NCBI RefSeq assembly: GCF_900089755.1
Contig: NZ_FLOC01000016.1
Location: forward strand, 1-64,000
Reading direction: 5' to 3'
DNA from: Marinomonas aquimarina
GTDB taxonomy: Bacteria > Pseudomonadota > Gammaproteobacteria > Pseudomonadales > Marinomonadaceae
DNA length: 64,000 bases
Position numbers and translations under genes: made by a program. Shown one piece after another: positions 1 through 9,774 of the stretch. Position 1 is the stretch's first letter. Every line of letters begins with the position of its first letter. The notes beneath the pieces are model-generated. The model was not told where the DNA came from. It was given only the letters and a program-made list of their open reading frames with translations, and made no database searches.

Positions 1-1
1 T

Positions 2-97
2 GGAAAACGAGCCGTTATGACTCGTTTCGAGATATCAAAAAATGAATGGCGGGACGGCATCAGGCAGTTGCTCCAACAGCTGGAGAAAAGAGTCTGA
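2..97 (+). CDS. C-terminal tail of an unidentified protein, cut by window edge
   Basis: An open frame enters from the left edge and runs 31 codons to a TGA at 95-97. The visible tail is charged and probably helical and ends in Leu-Glu-Lys-Arg-Val. I do not recognise a family in so short a piece. It lies just before a REP-like palindrome, so a REP-associated transposase was considered, but the residues do not resemble one. It may not be a real gene. Confidence 0.25.
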   Translation, partial: GKRAVMTRFEISKNEWRDGIRQLLQQLEKRV

Positions 98-124
98 TCA
101 TGAGTAAATTTGTGGGGATACCTC

Positions 125-140
125 AGGATCTGACCCCTTA
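125..140. repeat. REP-like GGGGTCAGATC unit, locus A
   Basis: The plus strand reads GGATCTGACCCCTTA, whose complement TAAGGGGTCAGATCC is the arm sequence also found at 4693-4765 and, in a variant form, at 29121-29215. Only one arm is evident here. It sits about 20 bases past the stop codon of the minus-strand Na+/phosphate symporter, an intergenic position typical of REP elements. No associated transposase gene is in the window. Confidence 0.5.
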
Positions 141-158
141 GAGTAGACCTCGTCTAAA

Positions 159-1937
159 TCACCCCTCTTGCAATTGCATCTTGGCAATACGATTGGTCAT
201 CCCGTAAATGTTTTTCAGAATATGACCCCATTCCATTTCGTAGCGGAACACACGCAGGCGGTTAGGCTGGTCATCGGATAAATGCAACGCCTGATGTGCC
301 AACACGGCATCCAACAGTGTATACAGCTCTTGTTTCGCTTCCACCGCCCGTCGCGCCAGGTCTGGGTCATTACGACGAATGCCATTAACACAGTCCAACA
401 ATAGGCCATTGACCATATCTTGTATGGTATCCAAGGTTTGGCGCATGGTGGCACTGACGCTGAGCTGGTCATTGAGCGCTTTATTGGATAGGGGCAATAG
501 TCCATTAATGATCAAGTCGGCGATGTTTTCCAAGTGATCGGTCATGCCCACCAAGGTGATTTGTCGTGTACTTTGTTCGGCAGAAAGCGGGCCGCGACGG
601 AGTTTTCCTAAATGGAATAAGATGGCGACGTGCAGTTGATCCACTTCTTCTTCTAGCGCTTCAATCTCTTTGAAGGTGGCCCGTACTTTAGCCAACTGCG
701 CGGGTGTTTTCGCGTCGGGTGCCAAGGGCGGCAGCTGCGATAGCATGCGACAGACACGGCGACCGAGGCGTGCGACTTCTAATTGCGTTTGCTCAAGGGC
801 AATGTCCGGCGTTTCTAGGAAATCGTCATTGATGTACTTGGGGGTGATAGGCGTCACGGCATCTTTGTCGGCCGGCGTCGGCGGGATCAATTTCTGCACG
901 GCCCAGACAAAAGCCCCTGCAAACGGCAGCATAATCAGTGTGTTGATCACATTAAACAGGGTGTTGGCGTTGGCGATTTGACGGGGGATTTCTGCGGCGA
1001 GACGCTGAACGCCGTCGAGTTCTGGATACGCGGGGGACATGGCGATACTGCCTTGTCCTAAGTAGCTGATCAGTGGCAACCAAATCACCACCCCGAGCAC
1101 GTTAAACAAAACGTGCACGGTGGAGGTTTGTAACGCTTCACGACCCTTACCGATAGCGGCCAAAATCGCTGTCACGCAGGTGCCGATATTCGCCCCCATC
1201 GACAATGCAATACCGGTTTCCAGCGGAATAAACCCTTGGGCCGCCATCACAATCACAATCCCTGTGGTGGCCGAGGACGATTGCACCAGCGCGGTAAACA
1301 CCGCGGCAATCAGGATAGCTAGCAACACGTTGTCCATTTGTGCCATCAGATTGATAAAGGGCTCATAGCTGCGCAGTGGCGCCATGGCGTCACTCATCAA
1401 GTTCATGCCAAGGAAGATTAAGCCCAGGCCAAAAATCATATTGCCATATTGCTGTACGTTTTCTTTTTTCGAAGCAAAAAACATCATAAAGCCCACTCCG
1501 ACCATGCCAAGGGCCGCTTTGGTGACTTTAAAAGCGATGATTTGAGCGGTCATCGTGGTACCAATATTGGCTCCCATAATGACGCCAATGGCTTGCGGCA
1601 AGGACATTAAACCGGCGGAAATAAAGCCGACCACCAATACCGTGGTGACAGAAGAAGATTGGATCACCGCAGTGAGTCCGGCACCGGTCAGCATACCGCT
1701 GAAACGGTTGGTGGTGAGTTTCGCTAACAGGTTTCTGGCTTTGGTGCCGGCCACTCGTTTCAGGGCATCCGACATGGTTTCCATGCCGAACAAAAAGATC
1801 GCCAGGCCACCTAATAGGCCAACCGACATCGAAAAGAACGCTATGTCATCGCTGGCATCGGCCGCCAGTAAAGGAAGAGAGAGCAGCAGTAAAGCAGGAA
1901 AGATGAGCCAGCGTGGCTGTCGGAGTCCTTGTTGCAT
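159..1937 (-). CDS. Na+/phosphate symporter (NptA/PNaS family) with PhoU-like C-terminus
   Basis: 592 residues. This is a predicted inner-membrane sodium-coupled phosphate transporter. It begins with a cleavable-signal-like or first membrane segment (residues 10-25). Two inverted family repeats follow, each with the hallmark pair: QSSSVTT at 93-99 with GANIGTT at 122-128, and QSSSATTG at 219-226 with GANIGTC at 248-254. After about nine hydrophobic segments, the soluble C-terminus (about 380-590) is helical and PhoU-like, as in bacterial YjbB/NptA proteins. The gene stands alone, and no Pho box is obvious in the 358 bases upstream. The family call is firm; whether it imports or exports phosphate cannot be told from sequence. 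Confidence 0.9.
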   Translation of the reverse strand: MQQGLRQPRWLIFPALLLLSLPLLAADASDDIAFFSMSVGLLGGLAIFLFGMETMSDALKRVAGTKARNLLAKLTTNRFSGMLTGAGLTAVIQSSSVTTVLVVGFISAGLMSLPQAIGVIMGANIGTTMTAQIIAFKVTKAALGMVGVGFMMFFASKKENVQQYGNMIFGLGLIFLGMNLMSDAMAPLRSYEPFINLMAQMDNVLLAILIAAVFTALVQSSSATTGIVIVMAAQGFIPLETGIALSMGANIGTCVTAILAAIGKGREALQTSTVHVLFNVLGVVIWLPLISYLGQGSIAMSPAYPELDGVQRLAAEIPRQIANANTLFNVINTLIMLPFAGAFVWAVQKLIPPTPADKDAVTPITPKYINDDFLETPDIALEQTQLEVARLGRRVCRMLSQLPPLAPDAKTPAQLAKVRATFKEIEALEEEVDQLHVAILFHLGKLRRGPLSAEQSTRQITLVGMTDHLENIADLIINGLLPLSNKALNDQLSVSATMRQTLDTIQDMVNGLLLDCVNGIRRNDPDLARRAVEAKQELYTLLDAVLAHQALHLSDDQPNRLRVFRYEMEWGHILKNIYGMTNRIAKMQLQEG

Positions 1938-2295
1938 GTGAGTGTCCGTTTGTATTTTTATTTAAGGGGGCAGCCCCGCTGTTAGCGTAAGAATAATCAC
2001 AAAATGGCAGCTTGGGAATAATGTACCTTAAGACAAAAATTTGGCGCTCAGCCATTGGAGTCCAATAAAAGATACCTCCTATCTTGCAAGTGTTGCAGTT
2101 TGGCCGCGATACAGGAGAGAAAAATTAACTCAGATCAAATAATGATCAGAAAGCGTCCTTATTGTTTCCGTATTTTGGTGGATTTCATGTAATTCTAGGG
2201 AATGGGATGTATGAAGAACTTTCTCAATACTTGTACTTCGCTGTAGAGCCCTACAGACAAGAGCAATGTGACTCTATTAAAAGGACTTTGAGTTC
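1938..2295. other. Divergent intergenic region, symporter / chemoreceptor
   Basis: 358 bases between two divergent genes, which should hold both promoters. It is AT-rich and I see no convincing ORF or terminator. AAAGGA at about 2280 is the ribosome-binding site of the chemoreceptor. No flagellar sigma-28 promoter was recognised. Confidence 0.4.
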
Positions 2296-4269
2296 ATGAA
2301 AATCAAGACAAAACTGATGCTGGCGTTATCTATGGCGACGATTGTGCCAGTGTTAATCGTCTGCATTACGATGTCGCTGTTAAGTACCGAGCAAGCCCGT
2401 AGCGATTTTAAGCATAGTAGTAGTCAAACGCTTTCTGCGGTTGAGCACAATTTCGTTGGTTTCGTAGACAGCATTAAAGACACGGTTAAGTATTTAGCTA
2501 ACCATCAACTGGTTACCTCACCCGAAGCGACATCTTATACGACTTACTATGAGGCAGATGGGAAATCACCTAGAAGCGTGGTCGAGCGTCGTGGTAGTTA
2601 CGAATATGAAGTATTCAAATTGCTACAAGGGTTGGGAGAGTCGCATGATGATTTTGCCTATGTTTACAGCGCAGATTTAGACGGTGGCTATGTGGAATGG
2701 CCTGGAACCTATGCTTACAGCAATTGGGATCCGAAAAGCCGTCCTTGGTATCGCATGGGCATGCAAAATAATGGACAAGTGGCGCTGGGAAGCGCTTATT
2801 ATTACCAGCCTGATGACGATGTCTATGTGTCGGCCGTCTCGTCTTTTAAACGCGATGGCCAAACCGCAGGGGTGGTAACGGTCGACTTTTCTATTAAGAC
2901 GCTGATGAGGATGGCATCAGAAACAGTGATTGGTCAGCAAGGCAGCTTGATGGTGGTTGAGGGCTCTGGTGCCATCTTGGTCGATGTGATTAATCCTGAA
3001 AATAGCTTTCAGCAGTTGTCCCAGCTATCGGGGGAGGCTTATCAAACCTTGGCCAATACTCAGTCCGGTGTAATCAATGTGGCGTTAAATGGTCAGGACT
3101 ACCACGCCAATGTGTATACGTCGCAGGACTTAGGTTGGAAGTTTGTTGCACTCGTGCCTGAGACTGAGATTTATGCCAGCGCTAATCGTATAGCACAAAC
3201 AACAGTGATCATCAGTGCGTTATTGCTCGCCCTGTTCTTATTAGTCAGTTTTTTCCTTGCAAAACGTTTAGTGACACCGATAGAAGCGGTGTCTGCGGTC
3301 TCTCAAGATTTGCAGGTAATTGCCAAAGGTGAAGGGGATTTGACGACTAAGATAATGGTGGACAGTAATGATGAAACAGGCCTGCTGTCAAAATGGTTCA
3401 ATCACTTCTTAGAAAGTATTCGTATATTGATTGGCAATATTAAGCAGTCTGCTGTCACCATCGCTGGGGCAGCCGAGCAAACCTCAGCGAAAGCACAGCG
3501 TGTGGCAGAGGCGACCTCGAAGCAGTTAACCTCCATTGAGCAGATTGTGGCTGCTGGACAACAGATGGTGGAGGCGTCTAATGATGCGGCACAAAACTGT
3601 GCTGACTCGGCGCAGTTTTCAGAACAGGCGCTAGCGAAAACCCTGCATGGTAAAACCTTGATTAAGCAAAGTTCTGAAGGCGTTAATCGCCTAGGTGAGC
3701 GTTTAAGTGATTCGCGGAAGGTCATCATCGAATTGGAAAATGAAACCAGTGATATCAATCAGATATTGTCGACCATTCAAGAAATTGCTGAGCAGACGAA
3801 TTTATTGGCCTTAAACGCTGCCATTGAAGCGGCACGTGCCGGTGATCAAGGGCGTGGCTTTGCCGTTGTCGCGGATGAAGTCCGTGGTTTAGCCAAACGC
3901 ACTCAGGAATCAACCGAGCAAATTAATAAGATACTGAGCTTATTATTGCAGCGTACCAAGACAGCAAGTCACACGATGAATGAAAGTTTCACGGAGTCCG
4001 AAAAAGCGATTGCCCTGTCAGAGGAGGCTTTGGAGGCGTTTGAAACGGTGGAGACCATGGTTGGTCAAATGAAAGATATGACCTTGAGAACGGCAGCATC
4101 GGCCGAGCAGCAACGCACCGCGACAGGGGATATCAACGACAATATTAATCGCATCAGTGAATCAGCCCAGGAGTTGTCACATATCTCCGATGAAGTGGCT
4201 GAACTGTGTCATCAAACGGACGATTTGAGTCAGCAAATCTATGGTATGGTCGCGGGTTTTAGAACTTAA
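2296..4269 (+). CDS. Methyl-accepting chemotaxis protein with Cache sensor domain
   Basis: 657 residues with a transmembrane chemoreceptor layout. TM1 is at about 8-30, a periplasmic dCache-type sensor at about 31-295, TM2 at about 302-324, HAMP at about 325-380 and the signalling coiled coil at 400-657. The cytoplasmic hairpin tip carries the conserved stretch from [20 protein letters not shown] to [13 protein letters not shown] that contacts CheA and CheW. The sensor has R149, W151 and Y152 in SRPWYR, part of the amino-acid-binding dCache signature. The tyrosine normally five residues before the arginine is Trp here, so an amino-acid ligand is only possible. No chemotaxis genes are adjacent. 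The 3' end is followed by a hairpin shared with the convergent DUF1840 gene. Confidence 0.93.
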   Translation: MKIKTKLMLALSMATIVPVLIVCITMSLLSTEQARSDFKHSSSQTLSAVEHNFVGFVDSIKDTVKYLANHQLVTSPEATSYTTYYEADGKSPRSVVERRGSYEYEVFKLLQGLGESHDDFAYVYSADLDGGYVEWPGTYAYSNWDPKSRPWYRMGMQNNGQVALGSAYYYQPDDDVYVSAVSSFKRDGQTAGVVTVDFSIKTLMRMASETVIGQQGSLMVVEGSGAILVDVINPENSFQQLSQLSGEAYQTLANTQSGVINVALNGQDYHANVYTSQDLGWKFVALVPETEIYASANRIAQTTVIISALLLALFLLVSFFLAKRLVTPIEAVSAVSQDLQVIAKGEGDLTTKIMVDSNDETGLLSKWFNHFLESIRILIGNIKQSAVTIAGAAEQTSAKAQRVAEATSKQLTSIEQIVAAGQQMVEASNDAAQNCADSAQFSEQALAKTLHGKTLIKQSSEGVNRLGERLSDSRKVIIELENETSDINQILSTIQEIAEQTNLLALNAAIEAARAGDQGRGFAVVADEVRGLAKRTQESTEQINKILSLLLQRTKTASHTMNESFTESEKAIALSEEALEAFETVETMVGQMKDMTLRTAASAEQQRTATGDINDNINRISESAQELSHISDEVAELCHQTDDLSQQIYGMVAGFRT

Positions 4270-4277
4270 AGAAATGG

Positions 4278-4315
4278 GGGGCAGATGAAGCTTAGGCGCT
4301 CTTTTCATCTGTCCC
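4278..4315. terminator. Hairpin between convergent chemoreceptor and DUF1840 genes
   Basis: GGGGCAGATGAA (4278-4289) pairs with TTCATCTGTCCC (4304-4315), giving 12 pairs with one G-U and a 14-base loop. The flanking T/A runs are weak (AATTT follows). It lies in the 61-base gap between two gene ends and probably terminates the chemoreceptor transcript. Confidence 0.5.
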
Positions 4316-4330
4316 AATTTAGCGAAAGGC

Positions 4331-4660
4331 TTACTTGCTTTCCCACATAATCCCGCATTCATCACGGGTAGCCGCGTTCAGCATCTCGATCAGTGGTAGG
4401 GCGCGCTTAGCTAAGCTGACGACGACCTCTTGTTGTTCCTCATCCTCCTCGTCTTCGTCTTGTTCGAGGTCTGGCTGCTCGATGTCCTCTGGCGTATTAG
4501 ATAAGCCAGTTTGTAGACGCGCCAGTGCCTGTGGAATGTCTTCTGCTTTGATGGCGCCCGATGAGGATTCTCCGTAGCCCATCATCTTTACCAATTGCAG
4601 GCCAACCGAGCCAAACATCATAATGTTGGCGTAAGCGTTACAGCGGAAAGTCATTAACAT
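4331..4660 (-). CDS. DUF1840 family protein
   Basis: 109 residues, the usual DUF1840 length. The N-terminus (MLMTFRCNAYANIMMFGSV followed by a KMMG motif) is characteristic of the family. The middle is a flexible, strongly acidic stretch (about residues 63-75, mostly Asp and Glu). The C-terminus is a short helix about eliminating or maintaining unknown function ending in an ATRDECGIMWES motif. It has no signal peptide or membrane segment. The function of the family is not known to me. It converges with the chemoreceptor and sits next to a REP-like palindrome. Confidence 0.8.
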   Translation of the reverse strand: MLMTFRCNAYANIMMFGSVGLQLVKMMGYGESSSGAIKAEDIPQALARLQTGLSNTPEDIEQPDLEQDEDEEDEEQQEVVVSLAKRALPLIEMLNAATRDECGIMWESK

Positions 4661-4692
4661 TGTCGAGCCTCATTGTTAGATCTTTCAAGTTA

Positions 4693-4765
4693 AAGGGTCA
4701 GATCCCTAGCGATAGCGATTTGTGCTTTGACAAATTGTATCAGTGTAGAAGAGATCTGACCCCTA
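4693..4765. repeat. REP-like double palindrome, locus B
   Basis: The outer arms GGGTCAGATC (4695-4704) and GATCTGACCC (4752-4761) are perfect inverted repeats. Inside them ATTTGT and ACAAAT form a second hairpin with a 6-base loop (about 4718-4735). The whole could fold as a nested stem. The arms match loci A and C. It lies between the starts and ends of minus-strand genes and could also stop the BCCT-to-DUF1840 read-through. Confidence 0.65.
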
Positions 4766-4787
4766 GGCTCTATCAATGAACTCTGAT

Positions 4788-6005
4788 TTAGCCTGTTACA
4801 TCGACTTGTTTAAACTCGTAGTTTGTTTCCTCACATGGGCCTGTGATGCTGGCTACTTCGGCACGCTTTTTCAGTAGGATGTAGCCACAGCAGCTGAAGT
4901 ACAGACCGATCACCAGCGCGCCCACCCATTCTATTTTTAGGAAATCCAGTTGGAATAGCAGCGTTAAGCCACACATCACCACTAGGTTACCGGCTAGGTA
5001 AGGAACCAAACCAAAGCGTTGTACGGTTAGGTTCAGGTTGTCGGTGTAAAGGCGAATCAAAGAGTCCAACGAGTTCACCACCATCAAGATGCCGACGATG
5101 ATCATTAAGGCATTGATAAATCCTGCAATCTGTAAACCTTCGACATGGTAGTGGTACAAGATCGTGAACCAGACGCCGATGGCGATCGATGGAAACACCA
5201 CCATGGCCAGCAGTAGCTGCCAAGTACGAATGCCACTGACGAAACGTGCGGTGAATTGGCCGATCATGATGCTCCAAGAGAACCACCAGAATAAGTAGAA
5301 CGCATGGTAGTCATTCAGCGGTAGCATGAAGTGGTGCAGGTTGGTGAAGTATTCACCGATAAGCCCGGCATTATTAACGAAGTCGGCTGGGTTGCCATTG
5401 TCCGTCATATAAGCACGGAACCACATAATACCGATCAATGCGATAAACAGAATGCTTGAGCCAAGGCTAAGCAGACGCAGTAGTTTCATACTGCTGCTGG
5501 AGTAGACCGCCAAGCCGATCGAGGCGAATACGATCAAGTAAAACGCTGGCATCATAGACTCACCATCGCCCATTTGTGGCAGATACCAAGGTAAGTTAAT
5601 CAGCAGTAGGCAAGCGGTGAAGGCACAGGTGCCGATGATCACGATATTGTTGATCAGTTTGACCAAAGGAATTTCAAAGAATTTAACGCGTGGTTCAATG
5701 ATGCAGAAGTAGAAGCAGGTGAGGAAGTAGAAGCCCCAGATCAAGAATGCCCAGTAGCCAAACTCGATCGCTAGGGGATTGGCAAAGCTGTACTCGGGGT
5801 TCTCGACCAAGTTGGCGTAGCCACTAAACTCCGTCAGTGGGAACATGATCAAGCCCACATCCAACCCAGACGTAAACAGTATCGCGATAAAGGTCAGGGT
5901 GCTGACTGGGGTGACTCCGACGCATTTCACATTCCACCACTTGAACAAAATCACCGCGATGGCGATGAAAGAGAAGATCAGGCCGGAGGATAACAGGATA
6001 TTCAT
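4788..6005 (-). CDS. BCCT-family transporter, probably choline/betaine uptake
   Basis: 405 residues, almost all hydrophobic, with about 11-12 membrane segments. The BCCT signature lies at 236-255 (YLFWWFSWS, then GQFTARFVSG and RT), matching the family's W-x-x-W...G-x-F-x-A-R-x-S-x-G-R-T pattern. It is shorter than the usual 500 or more residues, with little of the cytoplasmic tail that other members use for osmosensing. Two sequence clues suggest choline or betaine as substrate: the upstream betA remnant whose stop overlaps this start codon (ATGA), and a BetI-type palindrome further upstream. The family call is good; the substrate is inferred. Confidence 0.8.
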   Translation of the reverse strand: MNILLSSGLIFSFIAIAVILFKWWNVKCVGVTPVSTLTFIAILFTSGLDVGLIMFPLTEFSGYANLVENPEYSFANPLAIEFGYWAFLIWGFYFLTCFYFCIIEPRVKFFEIPLVKLINNIVIIGTCAFTACLLLINLPWYLPQMGDGESMMPAFYLIVFASIGLAVYSSSSMKLLRLLSLGSSILFIALIGIMWFRAYMTDNGNPADFVNNAGLIGEYFTNLHHFMLPLNDYHAFYLFWWFSWSIMIGQFTARFVSGIRTWQLLLAMVVFPSIAIGVWFTILYHYHVEGLQIAGFINALMIIVGILMVVNSLDSLIRLYTDNLNLTVQRFGLVPYLAGNLVVMCGLTLLFQLDFLKIEWVGALVIGLYFSCCGYILLKKRAEVASITGPCEETNYEFKQVDVTG

Positions 6006-6133
6006 AGTGCTGCCCCCTGCTGAGCGTTTTCAGTGCCTTGCAAATTTCTCTTGTTTTCAGTCAATCGGTTGGCTGGCACACAACTGACAGAGCCCGCATC
6101 CACAATCATGTGATCATATTGTCTTGCTCGCAT
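6002..6133 (-). pseudogene. betA: Remnant of betA (choline dehydrogenase), internally deleted
   Basis: A 43-codon frame with a good ribosome-binding site (CCAGGAG, 8 bases before ATG). It reads QYDHMIVDAGSVSC and then ANRLTEN, clearly the first 28 or so residues of BetA, where intact enzymes have a YDYIIVGAGSAG-type FAD-binding loop followed by ANRLTED. The Gly-rich loop is damaged (GAGSAG became DAGSVS), and the remaining roughly 500 residues are gone. The last 14 codons may be the old betA 3' end. The stop overlaps the BCCT start, so the piece may still act as a translated leader. No active enzyme is possible. Confidence 0.7.
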
Positions 6134-6282
6134 CGAATGTCTCCTGGTCGGTTCGCCGACTTAAAGCGCTGCTTATCTATCCTGCATTTCCGTTTCTCTT
6201 ATCGCTGTGACAGTGGACTTGTGCACTGGCAGCGTTCGAGGTTCCTTGTACGGCTTTAGGTCTTGTAGTTATAAATTCTTTT

Positions 6283-6302
6283 TTAATTAAACGTTCAATT
6301 AA
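6283..6302. promoter_or_regulatory. BetI-type operator
   Basis: The sequence TTAATTAAACGTTCAATTAA is a 20-base palindrome with one mismatched pair, centred on AACGTT. It fits the BetI operator known from other gammaproteobacteria (ATTGAACGTTCAAT). It lies about 150 bases upstream of the betA remnant on the same transcript direction. No betI gene is in the window. Confidence 0.6.
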
Positions 6303-7079
6303 GAAAAATCCTAAAAGAACTATGGAAACATTTCAATAATATTAAGGATGAGGGATTTCCCAGATCTGGGTAGGAATCGAGCCTGTGGCAGCGCGTTAAG
6401 CCGAGTCAATTTCTGAACAAGATGAGCACTGCTGGCTTTCTTCAATAATGAGTAATACAGGCCTATTTTCTAGAAAGTAAGTGATTTTTTATTAATTTTA
6501 GCGACACTTTTGCTTGGTTTTGAGTAGTTGCCTGAAGCACAAGGTCACCATGTTCGTGCTTGTGTAGACAATTTAAACAGCAGCATGAGCTTGATCATGG
6601 TTTAGTGAAGTTTTTAGTTGGAGTGTCGCTTATGGATAATTTCTGCTCGCAATTTGTAAGCCTTAAGTGTTGCTAGAGTATCGCATTGAGCCAATTTCTC
6701 GACGAGTGTCGAGCTTGATTGGCCTGACGGTTGGCAGGCAAGGTTAGGAAAAAGGGGACGCTTTGCATGCACATTTGTACACAAAAAGGCCAAAAATAGC
6801 AGTGTTAAGAAAAGGGATCGGGCGCTTAGATGAGAGTCTGCCCATCAAGAAAAATAACTTACATAAGCCACCAAAACGCTCTAAACCTTTCCTATTTACC
6901 AAAGATTTTCTGTGACCTAGCGCAATGATAATTTAGCGCTGTTTTAGGGCAAGGGCTACCAAAATGGTGCAAAACCTTTCGCTGTCTTCTGACCTAAGTC
7001 CCCATTATTGGTTCGCGTTGGACACCGGCTTCGCGCGCGGCTGCCTCCATGCGAACTCACTATTACAGAGCCAATCCAT
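6303..7079. other. Long intergenic region before mqo
   Basis: About 780 bases without a convincing gene. It contains a perfect 12-base palindrome CCCAGATCTGGG (6359-6370) and a two-part hairpin (6690-6723: GCCAAT/ATTGGC outside CTCGAC/GTCGAG with a GAGT loop). Only very short ORFs occur, for example 6632-6676. It must carry the mqo promoter; I could not assign one. The length suggests that further bet genes were once here, but I see no recognisable remains. Confidence 0.4.
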
Positions 7080-8717
7080 ATGAAAAAAATCAAACTGGTG
7101 CTGCTTACCGCCTTGGTAAGTGTTGCTAACGTGCTGACACCAGCACATGCGAAAGATGAACAAGTGGATGTCCTGCTTATTGGCGGCGGCATCATGAGTG
7201 CGACCTTAGGCACCTATTTACAAGAGCTAGAGCCAAACTGGAGCATGGCCATGGTGGAACGTCTAGATGGCGTGGCACAAGAAAGCTCGAACGGCTGGAA
7301 CAACGCAGGTACGGGTCACTCTGCGTTGATGGAGTTGAACTACACGCCAGAAATGCCAGATGGCAGCATCAACGTTGAGAAAGCGATTAAGGTGAACGAG
7401 GCGTTCCAAATCAGTCGTCAATTCTGGGCTTACCAAGTGAACAACGACGTGATGCATGACCCTGAGTCTTTCATTCGTACTGTGAACCATATGAGCTTTG
7501 TCTGGGGTGACAAGAACGTTAACTTTCTACGTAAGCGTTATGCAGAGCTGCAACAGCACAGCTTGTTCCAAAGCATGGACTACAGTGAAGACCCAGCACA
7601 GATCGCTGAATGGGCCCCTTTGCTAATTGAAGGTCGTGACCCGAACCAGCCTGTCGCTGCGACCCACTCTGTGCTGGGAACGGATGTGAACTACGGTGAA
7701 ATCACGCGTCAGCTAGTAAGCAACCTAACGACGAAAGATAACTTTGATCTGCAGCTAAACAGCGAAGTGCGTGGCCTTAAGCAAAACGCCGATAACAGCT
7801 GGACAGTCACTGTTGCTGACTTAGCTAACGGTGAAAAAGAGCGCACGATTGATGCGAAGTTTGTTTTCATCGGTGCTGGTGGCGCTTCATTGCCATTGCT
7901 ACAAGCATCAGGCATCCCTGAAGGTGAAGCTTATGCAGGTTTCCCTGTGGGCGGTCAGTTCCTAGTGACTGAAAACCCAGAGGTGGTGAAGCAGCACATC
8001 AATAAGTCCTACGGTCAAGCGGAAGTGGGGGCGCCACCAATGTCGACGCCGCACTTGGATGCGCGCCGTATCGATGGCAAAGAAGTGCTACTGTTTGGTC
8101 CATTTGCTACTTTCTCAACCAAATTCCTGAAAAACGGTTCCCTATGGGATCTGCTGGGGGCGACCACTACGGATAACGTAGTGCCGATGATGAACGTTGG
8201 CCTAGATAACTTCAACTTGGTTCAATACCTAATCGAGCAGGTAATGTTAACTGACGAAGATCGCTTTGCTGAGCTACAGAAGTACTACCCAAGCGCGAAG
8301 CAAGAAGACTGGAAGTTGATTACTGGTGGCCAACGTGTACAGATCATTAAGAACGATCCTGAAACAGGTGGCCGTCTGCAGTTTGGTACCGAAGTAGTGT
8401 CGTCTGCTGACTCAAGCTTAGCGGCACTATTGGGCGCCTCGCCAGGTGCGTCAACGGCTGCGCCAATCATGTTGAACGTTCTGGAAGAAGTGTTTGCTGA
8501 TAAAGTAGCTGGTGAGTGGAATGCCAAGCTAAAAGAAATCATTCCTTCATACGGTACAAAGCTAAACGGCAACGTCGAAGCGACACACCGTGAGCTAATG
8601 TACACCAGTGAATCATTGAAACTGCATCCACCACAAGCGCCGCAAACCGTAGCGCCCGCGGGTGATGAGTCGGTAACCATGCCAGTACGAGAAGACATCG
8701 CCAATATCGAGCTGTAA
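7080..8717 (+). CDS. mqo: Malate:quinone oxidoreductase
   Basis: 545 residues from the ATG at 7080. This FAD enzyme oxidises malate to oxaloacetate and passes electrons to quinones at the membrane. The N-terminus is a signal-peptide-like segment ending in AHA (residues about 5-24), as in E. coli Mqo. It is followed by the dinucleotide loop [13 protein letters not shown], then [20 protein letters not shown] and NYTPEMPDG, all near-identical to known Mqo. The frame is open 24 codons further upstream, but that extension would bury the signal peptide, so 7080 is preferred. The ribosome-binding site is weak. The gene is monocistronic, ending at a strong terminator. Confidence 0.95.
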   Translation: MKKIKLVLLTALVSVANVLTPAHAKDEQVDVLLIGGGIMSATLGTYLQELEPNWSMAMVERLDGVAQESSNGWNNAGTGHSALMELNYTPEMPDGSINVEKAIKVNEAFQISRQFWAYQVNNDVMHDPESFIRTVNHMSFVWGDKNVNFLRKRYAELQQHSLFQSMDYSEDPAQIAEWAPLLIEGRDPNQPVAATHSVLGTDVNYGEITRQLVSNLTTKDNFDLQLNSEVRGLKQNADNSWTVTVADLANGEKERTIDAKFVFIGAGGASLPLLQASGIPEGEAYAGFPVGGQFLVTENPEVVKQHINKSYGQAEVGAPPMSTPHLDARRIDGKEVLLFGPFATFSTKFLKNGSLWDLLGATTTDNVVPMMNVGLDNFNLVQYLIEQVMLTDEDRFAELQKYYPSAKQEDWKLITGGQRVQIIKNDPETGGRLQFGTEVVSSADSSLAALLGASPGASTAAPIMLNVLEEVFADKVAGEWNAKLKEIIPSYGTKLNGNVEATHRELMYTSESLKLHPPQAPQTVAPAGDESVTMPVREDIANIEL

Positions 8718-8740
8718 TTTACGGTTATTGATCTGATTCT

Positions 8741-8778
8741 AAAAGCCCCGCTCAGTGAGAACTTAGCGGGGCTTTTTT
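8741..8778 (+). terminator. Rho-independent terminator of mqo
   Basis: AAAAGCCCCGCT and AGCGGGGCTTTT form a GC-rich 12-pair stem around a 12-base loop, followed by a T run. It starts 23 bases after the mqo stop. Confidence 0.9.
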
Positions 8779-8806
8779 GTGTTTCAAATTCTAATAATGT
8801 TGTCTA

Positions 8807-9559
8807 TCAAGGCTGGCTAGATAATGCTGCTACTTCTGTACTTTCTACTCTATTTTCCTTTTTATTGATCTTGTAGGCCAAATGACCTAATTCATGCGCT
8901 GATGAAATATAGTAGAAAACGAAGCTTACAATAGGTACTAAAAGAAGGCCTATTCCTGTAACAGAAAGAACAGAGTCCATTGCAACTACAAGGATTATTA
9001 GCATGATCCAAGCAACATAGAACTTAAGAAAATAATGGATATATCTTAAAAAGAACATGAAATTCACTGGTACATTCACTAAAGATTTCCAATCACCAGA
9101 GATGACATAGCGGATCATTCCTGATTGAAAAACAGGGGCAGAAATAATCCCCCATACTACATACACGATTATCTTTAGTAATAAGTCTTGTGACTGAGAT
9201 TGTGCCCATCCCGAAAGCCCATTGGCAAAGAACTCATAGATATCTTGGATTAAGCCTAGGGGACCACTGAGACCTAATAGGGCGCAAATGACACCAGGAA
9301 TAAACATGTGGGCTATCATCACAGCCCAAAGCAACAAGCCTCTTTGAAACATGGTAACTATATCGAATTCAGGAAGGCTTCTATCGCCCGTGCTGAGTCG
9401 TTTAACCATCTCGAAGCGCCATCCTTTTAGAAGGATTACGCTAAGCACTCCAATGATGGGAAGTATTGCTAAAAGAGGTAGGGGCCAAAGCTTTTGGATC
9501 CATTGACTGTCCTCGAAAGGATAAGTTAAAGAATCCTTAAAATCCTGAATAAACGACAT
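8807..9559 (-). CDS. DUF4013 domain membrane protein
   Basis: 250 residues with about five or six membrane segments. The family pattern is visible: a short amphipathic N-terminus (DFKDSLTYPFEDSQW), then a hydrophobic segment, then a loop KGWRFEMVKRLSTGDRSLP, where the Gly-Asp-x-x-Leu-Pro turn is typical of DUF4013, before a long hydrophobic core. No catalytic or transport motif is evident and the function is unknown. It converges on the mqo terminator. A 7-base inverted repeat TGTTGAT/ATCAACA (9607-9623) lies 48 bases before the start. Confidence 0.75.
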   Translation of the reverse strand: MSFIQDFKDSLTYPFEDSQWIQKLWPLPLLAILPIIGVLSVILLKGWRFEMVKRLSTGDRSLPEFDIVTMFQRGLLLWAVMIAHMFIPGVICALLGLSGPLGLIQDIYEFFANGLSGWAQSQSQDLLLKIIVYVVWGIISAPVFQSGMIRYVISGDWKSLVNVPVNFMFFLRYIHYFLKFYVAWIMLIILVVAMDSVLSVTGIGLLLVPIVSFVFYYISSAHELGHLAYKINKKENRVESTEVAALSSQP

Positions 9560-9774
9560 CTAGCATTCCTTTGTTGAGTTATTTGAATAATCCATTTGAA
9601 TAAGAGTGTTGATCTAATCAACAACTTAATTTAGCAAAGAAGTGTAAGTAAGAGTTTACATAATGTCGATATATTTATATTAAGTCACAAGGCGTAGGAC
9701 TATCTGGTAGATATAATTGATTTATGTCAGGTCTATTTTCAGAAAATCTAGGGTAATAAAGGGTGATTTAAATA

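Noticed and set aside
6632..6676. 14-codon ORF with a passable ribosome-binding site before mqo
   Set aside because: It is too short to judge, has no leader-peptide logic and is not near a terminator.
7008..7079. Upstream in-frame extension of mqo
   Set aside because: It would hide the signal peptide, which matches that of E. coli Mqo when starting at 7080.
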